Positions 1-5,903 of a DNA stretch of 12,237 nucleotides are shown in pieces. The notes beneath the pieces are model-generated. The model was not told the DNA's origin, did not search any database, and saw nothing but the letters and a program-made list of their open reading frames with translations. Origin of the DNA: Candidatus Aenigmatarchaeota archaeon (GTDB taxonomy: Archaea; Aenigmatarchaeota; Aenigmatarchaeia; CG10238-14; SCSR01); NCBI GenBank assembly GCA_030616125.1, contig JAUWXZ010000009.1, forward strand, positions 1-12,237. Direction: 5' to 3'. The position numbers and the translations under genes are program-made. The first letter of the stretch is position 1, and every line of letters begins with the position of its first letter.

Positions 1-69
1 CCCATACAAAAGATGATTAAATGCTTCCAACTCCCGTTTTAGTTGGTCTGGTGGCATCATTCTTGCCAT
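1..69 (-). CDS. Possible N-terminus of an unrecognised minus-strand gene (runs off window)
   Basis: On the minus strand an ATG at 69-67 opens a frame that stays open to the window edge. It reads MARMMPPDQLKRELEAFNHLLYG (shown in two parts: MARMMPPDQLKREL, EAFNHLLYG). An in-frame TAG lies at 84-82, so the frame cannot start much further upstream. The residues look like an amphipathic helix, but 23 residues are too few to assign a family. I see no clear TATA box or Shine-Dalgarno element before it. It overlaps the plus-strand membrane ORF at 17-253, so at least one of the two is likely not translated as drawn. Existence is uncertain. Confidence 0.3.
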   Translation of the reverse strand, partial: MARMMPPDQLKRELEAFNHLLYG

Positions 70-253
70 TTTTGCTTTATTCTATGTTTTCAATTCCTTA
101 CAAAAACTAGCAGATAGATGTGAAGCTGGAGAAGAATCAGCAATATGCGAACAATTAAGTGGTTTTACCCTCTCTATGTTGATAATTCTTCTGGTGATTG
201 CTGGTTTTGTTATAGTGGTATCAGTAATAGTTTATATAATGTTGTCTGCATAA
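17..253 (+). pseudogene. Two-helix small membrane protein ORF without a usable start (frameshifted or non-coding)
   Basis: The frame is open from after a TGA at 14-16 to TAA at 251-253 (78 codons). It encodes two strongly hydrophobic segments, about residues 13-25 and 52-76, joined by a hydrophilic loop with two cysteines (DRC...AIC). No ATG, GTG or TTG occurs in frame before the ATG at 175, which would leave only the last helix. A different frame starts with ATG at 21, shortly after an SD-like AGATGAT (11-17), and stops at 108-110. One extra T in the T5 run at 69-73 would join that start to the long frame and give a protein of about 79 residues. It may therefore be a frameshifted gene, a sequencing error or chance. 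I do not recognise the family. Its last codons overlap the eS19 TATA box. Confidence 0.3.
231..240 (+). promoter_or_regulatory. TATA box of the eS19 operon
   Basis: TTTATATAAT is a close match to the archaeal TATA consensus. Its centre is about 29 bp before the ATG at 264, so transcription would begin at or just before the start codon and give a leaderless or nearly leaderless mRNA. No Shine-Dalgarno element precedes that ATG, which fits. Confidence 0.6.
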
Positions 254-263
254 AAACTATAGT

Positions 264-677
264 ATGGTCGGCATTAAAGATGTGGAAGCAGACAAACTTA
301 TTAGTAAGCTAAAAGAAGAATTAAAAATTTTTAAAGAAATTTCTCCTCCAACTTGGGCAAGATTTGTTAAATCCGGGTCACACAGAGAAAGGCCCCCTGA
401 ACAAGAAGATTTTTGGTTCACGAGAACTGCTTCCATTCTAAGAAGAATTTATCTGAATGGCCCTGTTGGTGTTTCAAGATTAAGAAGTTATTATGGTGGT
501 ACAAAAAAAAAGGGATCTAAACCAAGGCATTTTAGAAAAGCATCTGGTAACATAATCAGAAAAGTTTTACAGCAACTAGAAAAAGTCAATTTAATTGAAA
601 AGAATAAAAAAGGGAAAAGGATATCACCAAAAGGGAGAAAATTCTTAGATAAAATAGCATATGAGGTAAGCAAATGA
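264..677 (+). CDS. rps19e: 30S ribosomal protein eS19 (S19e)
   Basis: Structural protein of the small ribosomal subunit, in a family found only in archaea and eukaryotes. At 137 residues it is close to the usual archaeal length of about 150. Family hallmarks are visible in order: SPPTWARFVKSG (27-38), ERPPEQEDFW (42-51), RTASILRRIYLNGPVGVSRL (54-73), YYGGTKKKGSKPRHFRKASG (76-95) and a winged-helix end with LEKVNLI and KGKRISPKGRKFLD. The ATG at 264 is chosen because it lies about 29 bp after a good TATA box and the N-terminus aligns with the family. It heads the run eS19-PDCD5-eL37-RpoP; its stop overlaps the PDCD5 start by 4 bp (ATGA at 674-677), which suggests coupled translation. eS19 followed by PDCD5 is a common archaeal order. 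Confidence 0.96.
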   Translation: MVGIKDVEADKLISKLKEELKIFKEISPPTWARFVKSGSHRERPPEQEDFWFTRTASILRRIYLNGPVGVSRLRSYYGGTKKKGSKPRHFRKASGNIIRKVLQQLEKVNLIEKNKKGKRISPKGRKFLDKIAYEVSK

Positions 678-928
678 CAAATGAAATTGAAGAATTGGAG
701 AAAATAGAGCAACTCAAGAAAAATTTACTTACAAAAATTCTATCCAAACAAGCATTCGAGAGGCTATCCAGGATAAAACTAGTTAAACCAGAATTGTCCT
801 CTCAGCTACAATTATATTTAATTCAACTCTATCAAGAAGGAAAGCTTAAAACTGGAGTTTCTGATGAACAATTAAAACTTATACTTGAAAGTCTAAGTTC
901 AAAAAAAAGATATAAAATTATAAAGTGA
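674..928 (+). CDS. PDCD5-family DNA-binding protein (short form)
   Basis: Member of the archaeal/eukaryotic PDCD5 (TFAR19) family: small helical-bundle proteins with nucleic-acid-binding ability in archaea and no firmly known cellular role there. The signature ERLSRIKLVKPELSSQLQLYLIQL (about 29-52, basic then amphipathic) and the C-terminal DEQLKLILESLSSKKRYKI (64-82) identify it. At 84 residues it is shorter than the usual 105-115. The missing part is the extended N-terminal helix and the disordered C-terminal tail, while the bundle core looks intact. Its ATG overlaps the eS19 stop by 4 bp and its own TGA lies inside the GTGA element preceding eL37, so the three genes are probably co-transcribed and translationally coupled. 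Confidence 0.9.
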   Translation: MTNEIEELEKIEQLKKNLLTKILSKQAFERLSRIKLVKPELSSQLQLYLIQLYQEGKLKTGVSDEQLKLILESLSSKKRYKIIK

Positions 929-933
929 AGCTA

Positions 934-1170
934 ATGGGAAGAAAAAAGAAAGTTGGTTCAGCAGGAAGATTTGGACAAAGGTATGGAAGAAAGGTAAGGC
1001 AAATAGTTGCAGAGATAGAAAAAATACAAAAACAAAGACATATATGTCCGAAGTGTAATATGCCTTATGTAAAAAGGATTGCTAAGGGAATTTGGCAGTG
1101 TAAAAAATGTGGGAATAAATTTACTGGTTTGGCATATTACCCAAAAGTAATGGAAAAAAAGAAAGGGTGA
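934..1170 (+). CDS. rpl37ae: 50S ribosomal protein eL43 (L37Ae), zinc-ribbon
   Basis: Large-subunit ribosomal protein with a C4 zinc ribbon. With the ATG at 934 it has 78 residues. The basic N-terminus GRKKKVGSAGRFGQRYGRK (2-20) is typical of the family, and the zinc site is C38-x2-C41 ... C56-x2-C59, with IWQCKKCGNKFTGLAYYP closing the ribbon. A GTG at 925 would add three residues, but that GTG lies within the GTGA Shine-Dalgarno element (925-928, 5 bp spacing to the ATG), so 934 is preferred. It follows PDCD5 directly and leads into RpoP. The eL37Ae-RpoP pair is normally the downstream part of the archaeal exosome cluster, not a neighbour of eS19-PDCD5. Confidence 0.95.
   Translation: MGRKKKVGSAGRFGQRYGRKVRQIVAEIEKIQKQRHICPKCNMPYVKRIAKGIWQCKKCGNKFTGLAYYPKVMEKKKG
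1166..1170 (+). promoter_or_regulatory. Shine-Dalgarno GGTGA for rpoP containing the upstream stop
   Basis: GGTGA ends 4 bp before the RpoP ATG and includes the TGA stop of the preceding ribosomal gene (1168-1170). It is complementary to the usual archaeal 16S rRNA 3' end and supports the very short RpoP ORF as a translated gene. Confidence 0.6.
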
Positions 1171-1174
1171 AAAA

Positions 1175-1303
1175 ATGTATAGATGTGTAAAGTGTAAAAA
1201 AATGATAACAAAAGTTGGAGATAAGATTAGATGTCCTTATTGTGGATTTAGAATTTTTATTAAACTTCGACCAAAAGTGGTCAAAAAGGTTCAAGCTAGA
1301 TAA
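1175..1303 (+). CDS. rpoP: DNA-directed RNA polymerase subunit P (Rpo12/RpoP)
   Basis: A 42-residue zinc-binding subunit of archaeal RNA polymerase, equivalent to eukaryotic Rpb12, which helps join the Rpo3 side of the assembly platform to the catalytic core. The frame reads MYRCVKCKKMITKVGDKIRC and then PYCGFRIFIKLRPKVVKKVQAR. The zinc site is C4-x2-C7 ... C20-x2-C23, and the RCPYCG plus basic RP-x-VVKKV-x-AR ending are diagnostic for the family. Length is normal (about 45-50). GGTGA sits 4 bp before the ATG. It follows the L37Ae gene by 4 bp, a widespread archaeal pairing. In many archaea Brix/Imp4 and Pcc1 genes come next; here the following 149 bp contain neither. Confidence 0.94.
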   Translation: MYRCVKCKKMITKVGDKIRCPYCGFRIFIKLRPKVVKKVQAR

Positions 1304-1351
1304 ACCTAACTTCTCCCATTTTCTCAAAGAATAACTATCGAAAATCATTCT

Positions 1352-1361
1352 TTTATAAATA
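1352..1361 (+). promoter_or_regulatory. Candidate TATA box for the prefoldin beta unit
   Basis: TTTATAAATA in the gap between RpoP and prefoldin beta matches the archaeal TATA consensus well, but would give a leader of about 70 nt. Weaker AT-rich alternatives (TTATTTAAAG at 1377-1386 and TTATTTTAAG at 1391-1400) would give shorter leaders. Apart from these and a six-codon ORF at 1430 I see nothing in the 1304-1452 gap. Confidence 0.35.
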
Positions 1362-1452
1362 AAAGCAAAAAATAAGTTATTTAAAGGTAATTATTTTAAG
1401 TTCCTATATCTATTAACGCATTGTTGATAATGGAAACAGAAGTGTGGTAAAT

Positions 1453-1782
1453 ATGGAAAAAACAGAAATGGAAAATTTAATAAACCAGTTTCAAAATTAT
1501 CAACAACAATTACAAAATATACTGATTCAGAAAGAAAGTTTGAAATTACAGAATATTGAAATCGAAAGAGCTTTAGAAGAATTAAACTCGAGCAAAGAAA
1601 AGAATGCCTATAAAATTACGGGTTCAATTATGGTCAGTAAACCAATCGAAGAATTGAAGAAAGAATCGAATGAGACAAAAGAAACTTTAGGATTAAGAAT
1701 AAAGAGTTTGGAAAGAACTGAAGAGAAAATTAGTTCAAAACTGAAAGAAATGCAAACAAAATTAAAAGGAATTTCTGGGTGA
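1453..1782 (+). CDS. pfdB: Prefoldin subunit beta
   Basis: Beta subunit of the hexameric archaeal prefoldin (two alpha, four beta), a jellyfish-shaped co-chaperone that holds unfolded proteins and passes them to the thermosome. The protein is two long coiled-coil helices (about 1-48 and 64-107) around a beta-hairpin with AYKITGSIMVSKP (52-64). QNYQQQLQNILIQKESL, ALEELNSS, and ETLGLRIKSLERTEEKI are typical for the beta type. With the ATG at 1453 it has 109 residues, near the normal 110-120; a GTG at 1444 would add three. The short ORF MEKTEM start resembles the preceding mini-ORF METEVW (1430-1450), which ends 2 bp before this start. UPF0147 follows with the stop inside its Shine-Dalgarno element. 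Confidence 0.92.
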   Translation: MEKTEMENLINQFQNYQQQLQNILIQKESLKLQNIEIERALEELNSSKEKNAYKITGSIMVSKPIEELKKESNETKETLGLRIKSLERTEEKISSKLKEMQTKLKGISG

Positions 1783-1787
1783 AATCT

Positions 1788-2039
1788 ATGGTTAACCTGA
1801 TCCCGATTATTAATTTGTTGGATCATGTAATTAATGATAGAACTGTACCAAAAAATATAAGAAAAGCTGCGGAAGATTCTAAAAATATCCTAAACAGTAA
1901 AGACCCTTTGGAATTGAGAATTAGTACTGCGGTTCATACATTAGATGAAATCATAAACGATCCAAACATGCCGATGTACGCAAGAACGCGAATATGGAAT
2001 ATTGTAAGTATGTTGGAACAAACAAGGACAAGAAGCTAA
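1788..2039 (+). CDS. UPF0147 family protein
   Basis: Small helical archaeal protein of unknown function. The match rests on the conserved pattern DRTVPKNIRKAAEDSK (17-32), DPLELRISTAVHTLDEIIND (39-58) and PNMPMYARTRIWNIVSMLE (59-77), which is characteristic of UPF0147. With the ATG at 1788 it has 83 residues, a normal length. The GTG at 1779 would add MKS but lies inside a GGTGA element (1778-1782) spaced 5 bp from the ATG, so the ATG is preferred. UPF0147 is often near prefoldin beta in archaeal genomes, and here it is coupled to it: the prefoldin TGA lies within the UPF0147 Shine-Dalgarno element. Confidence 0.9.
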   Translation: MVNLIPIINLLDHVINDRTVPKNIRKAAEDSKNILNSKDPLELRISTAVHTLDEIINDPNMPMYARTRIWNIVSMLEQTRTRS

Positions 2040-2049
2040 ATATTTAAGT
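2040..2049 (+). promoter_or_regulatory. Candidate TATA box for sepF
   Basis: ATATTTAAGT just after the UPF0147 stop is TATA-like and lies about 34 bp before the GTG at 2079. A start of transcription near 2070 would keep the GTGA at 2071-2074 as a Shine-Dalgarno element. Confidence 0.4.
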
Positions 2050-2078
2050 CTTAATTCAAAATTAATTATTGTGAGAAA

Positions 2079-2432
2079 GTGGTTATAGATAAAATAAAAG
2101 AAAAATTTAAAAGTAAAAAAGAAGAATCCTCTGAAGAATTTCTTGAAATAGATACTTCTGCCTTAAAAAAAGAACATAAAATTAGTGTGAGAATAGATAA
2201 CTTGAAAAATTTTTCTGACACAGATAAAATCCAACAATTATTAAGAGGGGGGGATATCATTTTTTTAAGAATAAAGGATTTGAGAGAAGAAGATATATCT
2301 GAATTAAAACGTGCAGTGGATAAGCTGAGAAAAACTTGTACGGCAATGGATGGAGATATTGTTGGAGTAGATGAAGATTATCTAATCATCACCCCGAATT
2401 TTGCTAAAGTATTTAGAGGAAAAGCTGCTTAA
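2079..2432 (+). CDS. sepF: SepF-like cell division protein (DUF552)
   Basis: SepF anchors FtsZ filaments to the membrane in archaea that divide with FtsZ. The 117 residues divide into an N-terminal positively charged amphipathic stretch (VIDKIKEKFKSKK, 2-14) that fits a membrane-targeting helix, an acidic linker, and the SepF core (about 34-115) with KISVRIDNLKNFSDTDKIQQ, LLRGGDIIFLRI, ELKRAVDKLRKTCTAMDGDI and DEDYLIITPNF. Length and domain order are normal for archaeal SepF. The start is a GTG with GTGA four bases earlier (2071-2074); the first ATG is far inside the core. It ends the plus-strand run, and its TAA overlaps the stop of the convergent glycyl-tRNA synthetase gene. No ftsZ is in the window. 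Confidence 0.88.
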   Translation: MVIDKIKEKFKSKKEESSEEFLEIDTSALKKEHKISVRIDNLKNFSDTDKIQQLLRGGDIIFLRIKDLREEDISELKRAVDKLRKTCTAMDGDIVGVDEDYLIITPNFAKVFRGKAA

Positions 2433-3925
2433 ATCGGTTTTCCAGCCTTTTCAAATTCTATTTCTTTATCCATTAATTGTTTTAAGATTTTTGTTAGATC
2501 TTGAATTTTTATTCTTATTTGCTTTGTTGTATCTCTATCTCTTATCGTACAGTCCTCTTCTTTGAGAGAGTCATAATCTGTTGTAACACAGAAAGATATT
2601 CCAATCTCATCTGCCCTAGCATATCTTTTTCCTATACTTCCAGATTCATCGTAAAAAACATCAAATTTTTTCCTTAGCATTTCATAGACTTCCTTTGCTT
2701 TCTTAGGCAGATTATCCTTTAAAACTAATGGATATACTGCGCAATCGAAAGGTATAATCTTTGGTGGAAATTTAAACCAATTCCATCCACGTTTTTTATC
2801 CTCAATAAAACAATGAAACATTACACAAAATAGTGTTCGATCTATACCCTGGGAAATTTCCCAAACATGAGGTATGATTTTTTTACCATTTTCAACTACG
2901 CTTAAATCCTTACCGCTTGCTTTCATATGAGAGCTTAAATCATAATCTGTTCTGTAATGATTTGCGACAACTTCTATCCAGCCTAAAGAAGTTTTGACAT
3001 CACAATCAAATGCATACTTTGCATAAAATGGTCTTTCTTCATCTGTTTGTTCTCTAAGCCTAATCGCTTCTAAGGGTATGCCTAAACTGTTAATAAATTG
3101 TTGAATTCTTGCCAGGTAGTAAGCGATGAGTTTACCCTTTATTAGACCTTTCTTTACAGCATCTGCTACAGTAACTTTTTTTAATTTTTTATCATCTAGA
3201 GTCAAAAGATTTAATTTATAATTTTTTACTTCTTCAAAGCGAGGAAATTCATCTATTTTGTCTGAATTGAAAAAAATCTCTGCTTCTGCCTGTGAAAATT
3301 CCCTTTGTCTTAGCAAGGTTTGCCTAGGTGATATTTCGTTCCTAAATGATCTGCCTATTTGTGCAATACCAAACGGTAATTTAGCTCTCATTGCCCTATA
3401 AACGTTAAGAAAATCTACGAAAATTGTCTGACAAGTTTCTGGTCTAAGATATGCAGTCTCCGCTTGTTCGGTTGGGCCTACACCAAGCTTAAACATCATG
3501 TTGAAAAATCTTGTATTTGTTAACTCACCATCGCAATCTGGGCATTTTATTTTTTTCTTTTTAATTATTTCGTCAATTTTTTTTGTGGAAGTTCTTTCAG
3601 GGACAAAGATTCCGGCTTTCTCTTCAATAAGTTTATCGGCCCTATGTAAACTCTTACAATTCTTACATTGGACCAAAGGATCTGTAAAACCTTTAATGTG
3701 ACCTGAAGCAATGAATACGCTTTCAGGCATTATGTTTGTGCCCTCAATTTCATAGAATTCCTCTTCTTTTATGAAGAAATTTCTCCATTCATTCTCTATT
3801 TTCTTTTTGAGGGTTGTACCAATAGGTCCGTAATGCCAAAATCCTGCTATGGTCTTATGAATTTCAGCTCCAGGATAAAAAAATCCTCTTCTTTTTGCAA
3901 CAGCAAGTATTTTTTCTATGTCCAT
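2429..3925 (-). CDS. glyS: Glycyl-tRNA synthetase, alpha2 class II type
   Basis: Cytoplasmic enzyme that charges tRNA-Gly with glycine using ATP, of the homodimeric archaeal/eukaryotic type. Order: motif 1 region GFWHYGPIG...LKKKIENEW (28-47); an insertion with two Cys pairs, C87-x2-C90 and C128-x2-C131, that could bind zinc; RPET at 161-164; motif 2 GRSFRNEISPR...LRQREFSQAE (191-214); WEISQGIDRTLF motif 3 (355-366); and an anticodon-binding domain (about 388-490) with ESGSIGKRYARADEIG. The catalytic core is complete. At 498 residues it is shorter than many archaeal relatives (about 570). RPETCQTIF replaces the usual RPETAQGIF. The ATG at 3925 aligns with family N-termini; AATAAATTTATT some 20 bp upstream could be its TATA region. 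FEN-1 lies 24 bp upstream on the same strand. Confidence 0.96.
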   Translation of the reverse strand: MDIEKILAVAKRRGFFYPGAEIHKTIAGFWHYGPIGTTLKKKIENEWRNFFIKEEEFYEIEGTNIMPESVFIASGHIKGFTDPLVQCKNCKSLHRADKLIEEKAGIFVPERTSTKKIDEIIKKKKIKCPDCDGELTNTRFFNMMFKLGVGPTEQAETAYLRPETCQTIFVDFLNVYRAMRAKLPFGIAQIGRSFRNEISPRQTLLRQREFSQAEAEIFFNSDKIDEFPRFEEVKNYKLNLLTLDDKKLKKVTVADAVKKGLIKGKLIAYYLARIQQFINSLGIPLEAIRLREQTDEERPFYAKYAFDCDVKTSLGWIEVVANHYRTDYDLSSHMKASGKDLSVVENGKKIIPHVWEISQGIDRTLFCVMFHCFIEDKKRGWNWFKFPPKIIPFDCAVYPLVLKDNLPKKAKEVYEMLRKKFDVFYDESGSIGKRYARADEIGISFCVTTDYDSLKEEDCTIRDRDTTKQIRIKIQDLTKILKQLMDKEIEFEKAGKPI

Positions 3926-3949
3926 ACTATCAATTAAATTTCAATAAAT

Positions 3950-4975
3950 TTATTTCTCCAACCAACCTTTTAGACTTACTTGCTTCTCTTTGGTTGCAGT
4001 TTGCAATTTTTCAATAACTTTTTCTACTCTTTCTTTAGAAAAATTATGTTCTTCGACCATAAACTCAACTATTCCATCTGAATTGGGGTCCTTCCATTCA
4101 AGTTCATATTTGTCTGTTACTGGGGGTTTTAAGAAAAAATTAAGTATGTCTTCTGCTGAAACTTCAAATTGCCAACCTATATTCTCTAAAATTTCATTCA
4201 AGGTTTTATGTTGTTTTATCAAATCCAGAGCTTTTTTTGGACCTATTCCCTTCACACCATCTGGATTATAGTCTGTTCCAACTAAAATTCCGACCAGAAT
4301 TAATTGCTTTTGTGTAATTCCAAGTTTAGATAAAACTTCTTTTAGTTCGAACATCTCTGGTTTAACTTCTATATAGACTTCTTTTCTTGGTAATTTTCTC
4401 CTGCCCGTAATTGATAAGTTTCTTACCAAGCGCGGAGAACCAACCAGTAAAGAATCAAAGTCTTGAGAAGCAGAAGCATAGACATCTTGTTTTTTACACA
4501 TGTGAGCACATTGTATCTCTCCTTCTGATAAAGCTTGAACCCAAGGTATACCCATGTAACTTAAAAGTTTTTTTGAATTTTCAACCATTTCATCTGTAAG
4601 CTGAGCTGCGGCTTGAGCGTAGGTAATTGCTTTTTCACCTTTTTTCAAAGCATCTTTCCATTTTTCCCTTGCCCTTTCTTTCAATTTTTCTCTAGCCTTG
4701 AGGGTTTTTCTCTTGAATTTTGGAGGTTCTCCATCAAAAACAAATACAGGTTTAATGCCTGCTCCAATAAGGTTAGATGTCCTATAGAGCAAACCTGAAA
4801 GATGGGACGTTATTCTTCCTTTAGAATCTCTCAAAGGTTCCCCTGTCATCCTATCACGAATTATTGAAAGAAATTGATATAGTGTGTTATAAGCGTCTAT
4901 GGCAACCTTTTTTCCTGAGAGTTCTATAAATTCAATCTCTTTTCTTGGGACTATATCTCCCAGTTGTACTCCCAT
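3950..4975 (-). CDS. fen: Flap endonuclease 1 (FEN-1)
   Basis: Structure-specific 5' nuclease that removes flaps during Okazaki fragment maturation and base excision repair, acting with the PCNA clamp. At 341 residues it matches the archaeal norm (about 340). The N-terminal nuclease domain starts MGVQLGDIVPRKEIEF. The metal-binding acidic residues are present: D27 (AIDAYN), D81 (VFDGEPP), E151 and E153 (SEGEIQ), D172 and D174 (SQDFDS), and D235 (GTDYNPDGVKGIG, also the helix-two-turn-helix DNA-binding site). The C-terminus has a PCNA-interacting box, QVSLKGWL (332-339), which ends W-L where W/F-F is usual. Glycyl-tRNA synthetase follows 24 bp downstream. TTTTTATT at about 4999-5006 (read on the minus strand) is a weak TATA candidate 28 bp before the ATG. 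Confidence 0.96.
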   Translation of the reverse strand: MGVQLGDIVPRKEIEFIELSGKKVAIDAYNTLYQFLSIIRDRMTGEPLRDSKGRITSHLSGLLYRTSNLIGAGIKPVFVFDGEPPKFKRKTLKAREKLKERAREKWKDALKKGEKAITYAQAAAQLTDEMVENSKKLLSYMGIPWVQALSEGEIQCAHMCKKQDVYASASQDFDSLLVGSPRLVRNLSITGRRKLPRKEVYIEVKPEMFELKEVLSKLGITQKQLILVGILVGTDYNPDGVKGIGPKKALDLIKQHKTLNEILENIGWQFEVSAEDILNFFLKPPVTDKYELEWKDPNSDGIVEFMVEEHNFSKERVEKVIEKLQTATKEKQVSLKGWLEK

Positions 4976-5018
4976 AATTATTAAAAGCTAAGGATAGAAT
5001 AAAAATCTTTAATTTCAG

Positions 5019-5261
5019 TTATTTTTTTCTTCTTGGCTTTTTTTCTTCTCTGCTAATTTCTTTCTCAACTTTTAGTTCATCTAGTTCCAACCAAACTATG
5101 AATATGCCTAGAACAAATACTAGTATTGGTATGGCCCCATTCAGCACAGTCAAAAGATCTGGCAATCCAGGTCCAAGATAGCCTGGAATTCCACTTACTA
5201 TGTAATAAATACTCCCAACAGCTAGTATTACTCCAATTATTAATTTTATTACTGGATGCAA
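5019..5261 (-). CDS. Small two-helix membrane protein, unknown function
   Basis: I do not recognise an assigned function. From the TTG at 5261 the protein has 80 residues. A first membrane helix (about 4-22, VIKLIIGVILAVGSIYYIV) is followed by a Gly/Pro-rich loop (SGIPGYLGPGLPDLL), a second helix (about 43-60, AIPILVFVLGIFIVWLEL) and a charged tail KVEKEISREEKKPRRKK, which predicts a cytoplasmic basic C-terminus. The frame is open up to a TTG at 5330 (103 residues), but that start has no promoter or Shine-Dalgarno element and overlaps the eL15 leader. The TTG at 5261 has GGTGG four bases upstream (5270-5266) and a TATA box at 5303-5291, so it is preferred. Small proteins of this layout are common in archaeal genomes, where they lack a known role. 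It lies just upstream of FEN-1, in the same direction. Confidence 0.75.
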   Translation of the reverse strand: MHPVIKLIIGVILAVGSIYYIVSGIPGYLGPGLPDLLTVLNGAIPILVFVLGIFIVWLELDELKVEKEISREEKKPRRKK

Positions 5262-5290
5262 GATGCCACCTTTTAAAGATTTTGAAAATA

Positions 5291-5303
5291 GAATATTTAA
5301 AGC
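5291..5303. promoter_or_regulatory. Shared divergent TATA box (membrane protein and eL15)
   Basis: GAATATTTAAAGC contains TATTTAAA, which on the other strand reads TTTAAATA. On the plus strand it is about 42 bp before the eL15 ATG and would leave a leader of about 16 nt carrying GTGGTG. On the minus strand it is about 36 bp before the TTG at 5261 and would leave a leader of about 10 nt carrying GGTGG. It is the only good TATA element between the two genes. Confidence 0.5.
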
Positions 5304-5338
5304 TGATTGTCGATAAGAACTAATATCCAAGTGGTGTT

Positions 5339-5833
5339 ATGGTAAAAAGTAGTTATCATTATATTGCAAAACTATGGAAAAAGCCAAGGGAAAATCTGAA
5401 AGATATCCTAAAAAAAAGACTAATTGAATGGAGAAAGCAAAGAGTGGTGGAAAGGATTAAGAAGCCTACAAGAACAGATAGAGCTAGAAAGTTGAGTTAT
5501 AAAGCCAAGCAAGGTTTTGTTCTAGTAAGAGTTAGGATTAGAAAAGGTGGGAGGAAAAGAAGATTATATGGAAGGAGGGGTAGAAAACCAAGTAAATCAG
5601 GACTGGTTAAATTCACTCCTGGTAAAAGTTTAGAGCAGATAGCTGAAGAAAAAGCAAACAGAAAATTCAAAAATTTAGAGGTTTTAAATTCGTATTGGGT
5701 TGGAGAAGATGGAATGTACAGATGGTTTGAGTGTATTCTTGTTGACCCAAATCATCCTAATATAATAAACGATCCAAAAATCAATTGGATTTGTAAACAA
5801 AGAAGAAGAGTTTTTAGAGGACTTACAAAATAG
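5339..5833 (+). CDS. rpl15e: 50S ribosomal protein eL15 (L15e), C-terminally short
   Basis: Large-subunit ribosomal protein of the archaeal/eukaryotic eL15 family. Family blocks are clear: SSYHYIAKLWKKP (4-16), IEWRKQRVVERIKKPTRTDRARKLSYKAKQGF (about 29-60, in register), VRVRIRKGGRKRRLYGRRGRKPS (about 63-85), LEVLNSYWVGEDGMYRWFECILVDPNHP, and INWICKQRRRVFRGLT at the end. The 164 residues stop right after RGLT, whereas archaeal relatives are usually about 190 and continue with a Gly/Lys/Arg-rich tail; the globular part is complete. GGTG lies 2-5 bp before the ATG. In many archaea eL15 precedes the RNase P gene for Rpp30, as here (70-bp gap), linking it to the following cluster. Confidence 0.96.
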   Translation: MVKSSYHYIAKLWKKPRENLKDILKKRLIEWRKQRVVERIKKPTRTDRARKLSYKAKQGFVLVRVRIRKGGRKRRLYGRRGRKPSKSGLVKFTPGKSLEQIAEEKANRKFKNLEVLNSYWVGEDGMYRWFECILVDPNHPNIINDPKINWICKQRRRVFRGLTK

Positions 5834-5903
5834 TAAAAATAATTTAGCCGCAGATGAAGAAAAACATTAAACTTAATTTAATTCAACAAATTAACATCTA
5901 ATT

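Noticed and set aside
1..80. tRNA-like sequence at the left edge on either strand.
   Set aside because: No T-loop GTTCRA with paired arms or acceptor stem could be built; a coding frame explains the sequence better.
1121..1348. Minus-strand frame of 75 codons over eL37Ae/RpoP.
   Set aside because: It is antisense to RpoP, whose zinc motif and SD element are clear; the product is Ser/Phe-rich without features.
1304..1452. Possible C/D-box or other small RNA in the gap before prefoldin beta.
   Set aside because: TTGATAA is only a poor C-box match, there is no D-box (CUGA) and no stable hairpin is evident.
3498..4798. Plus-strand open frames opposite glyS and FEN-1.
   Set aside because: Both opposite-strand genes have complete family motifs; the plus-strand products show no recognisable domain and no promoter.
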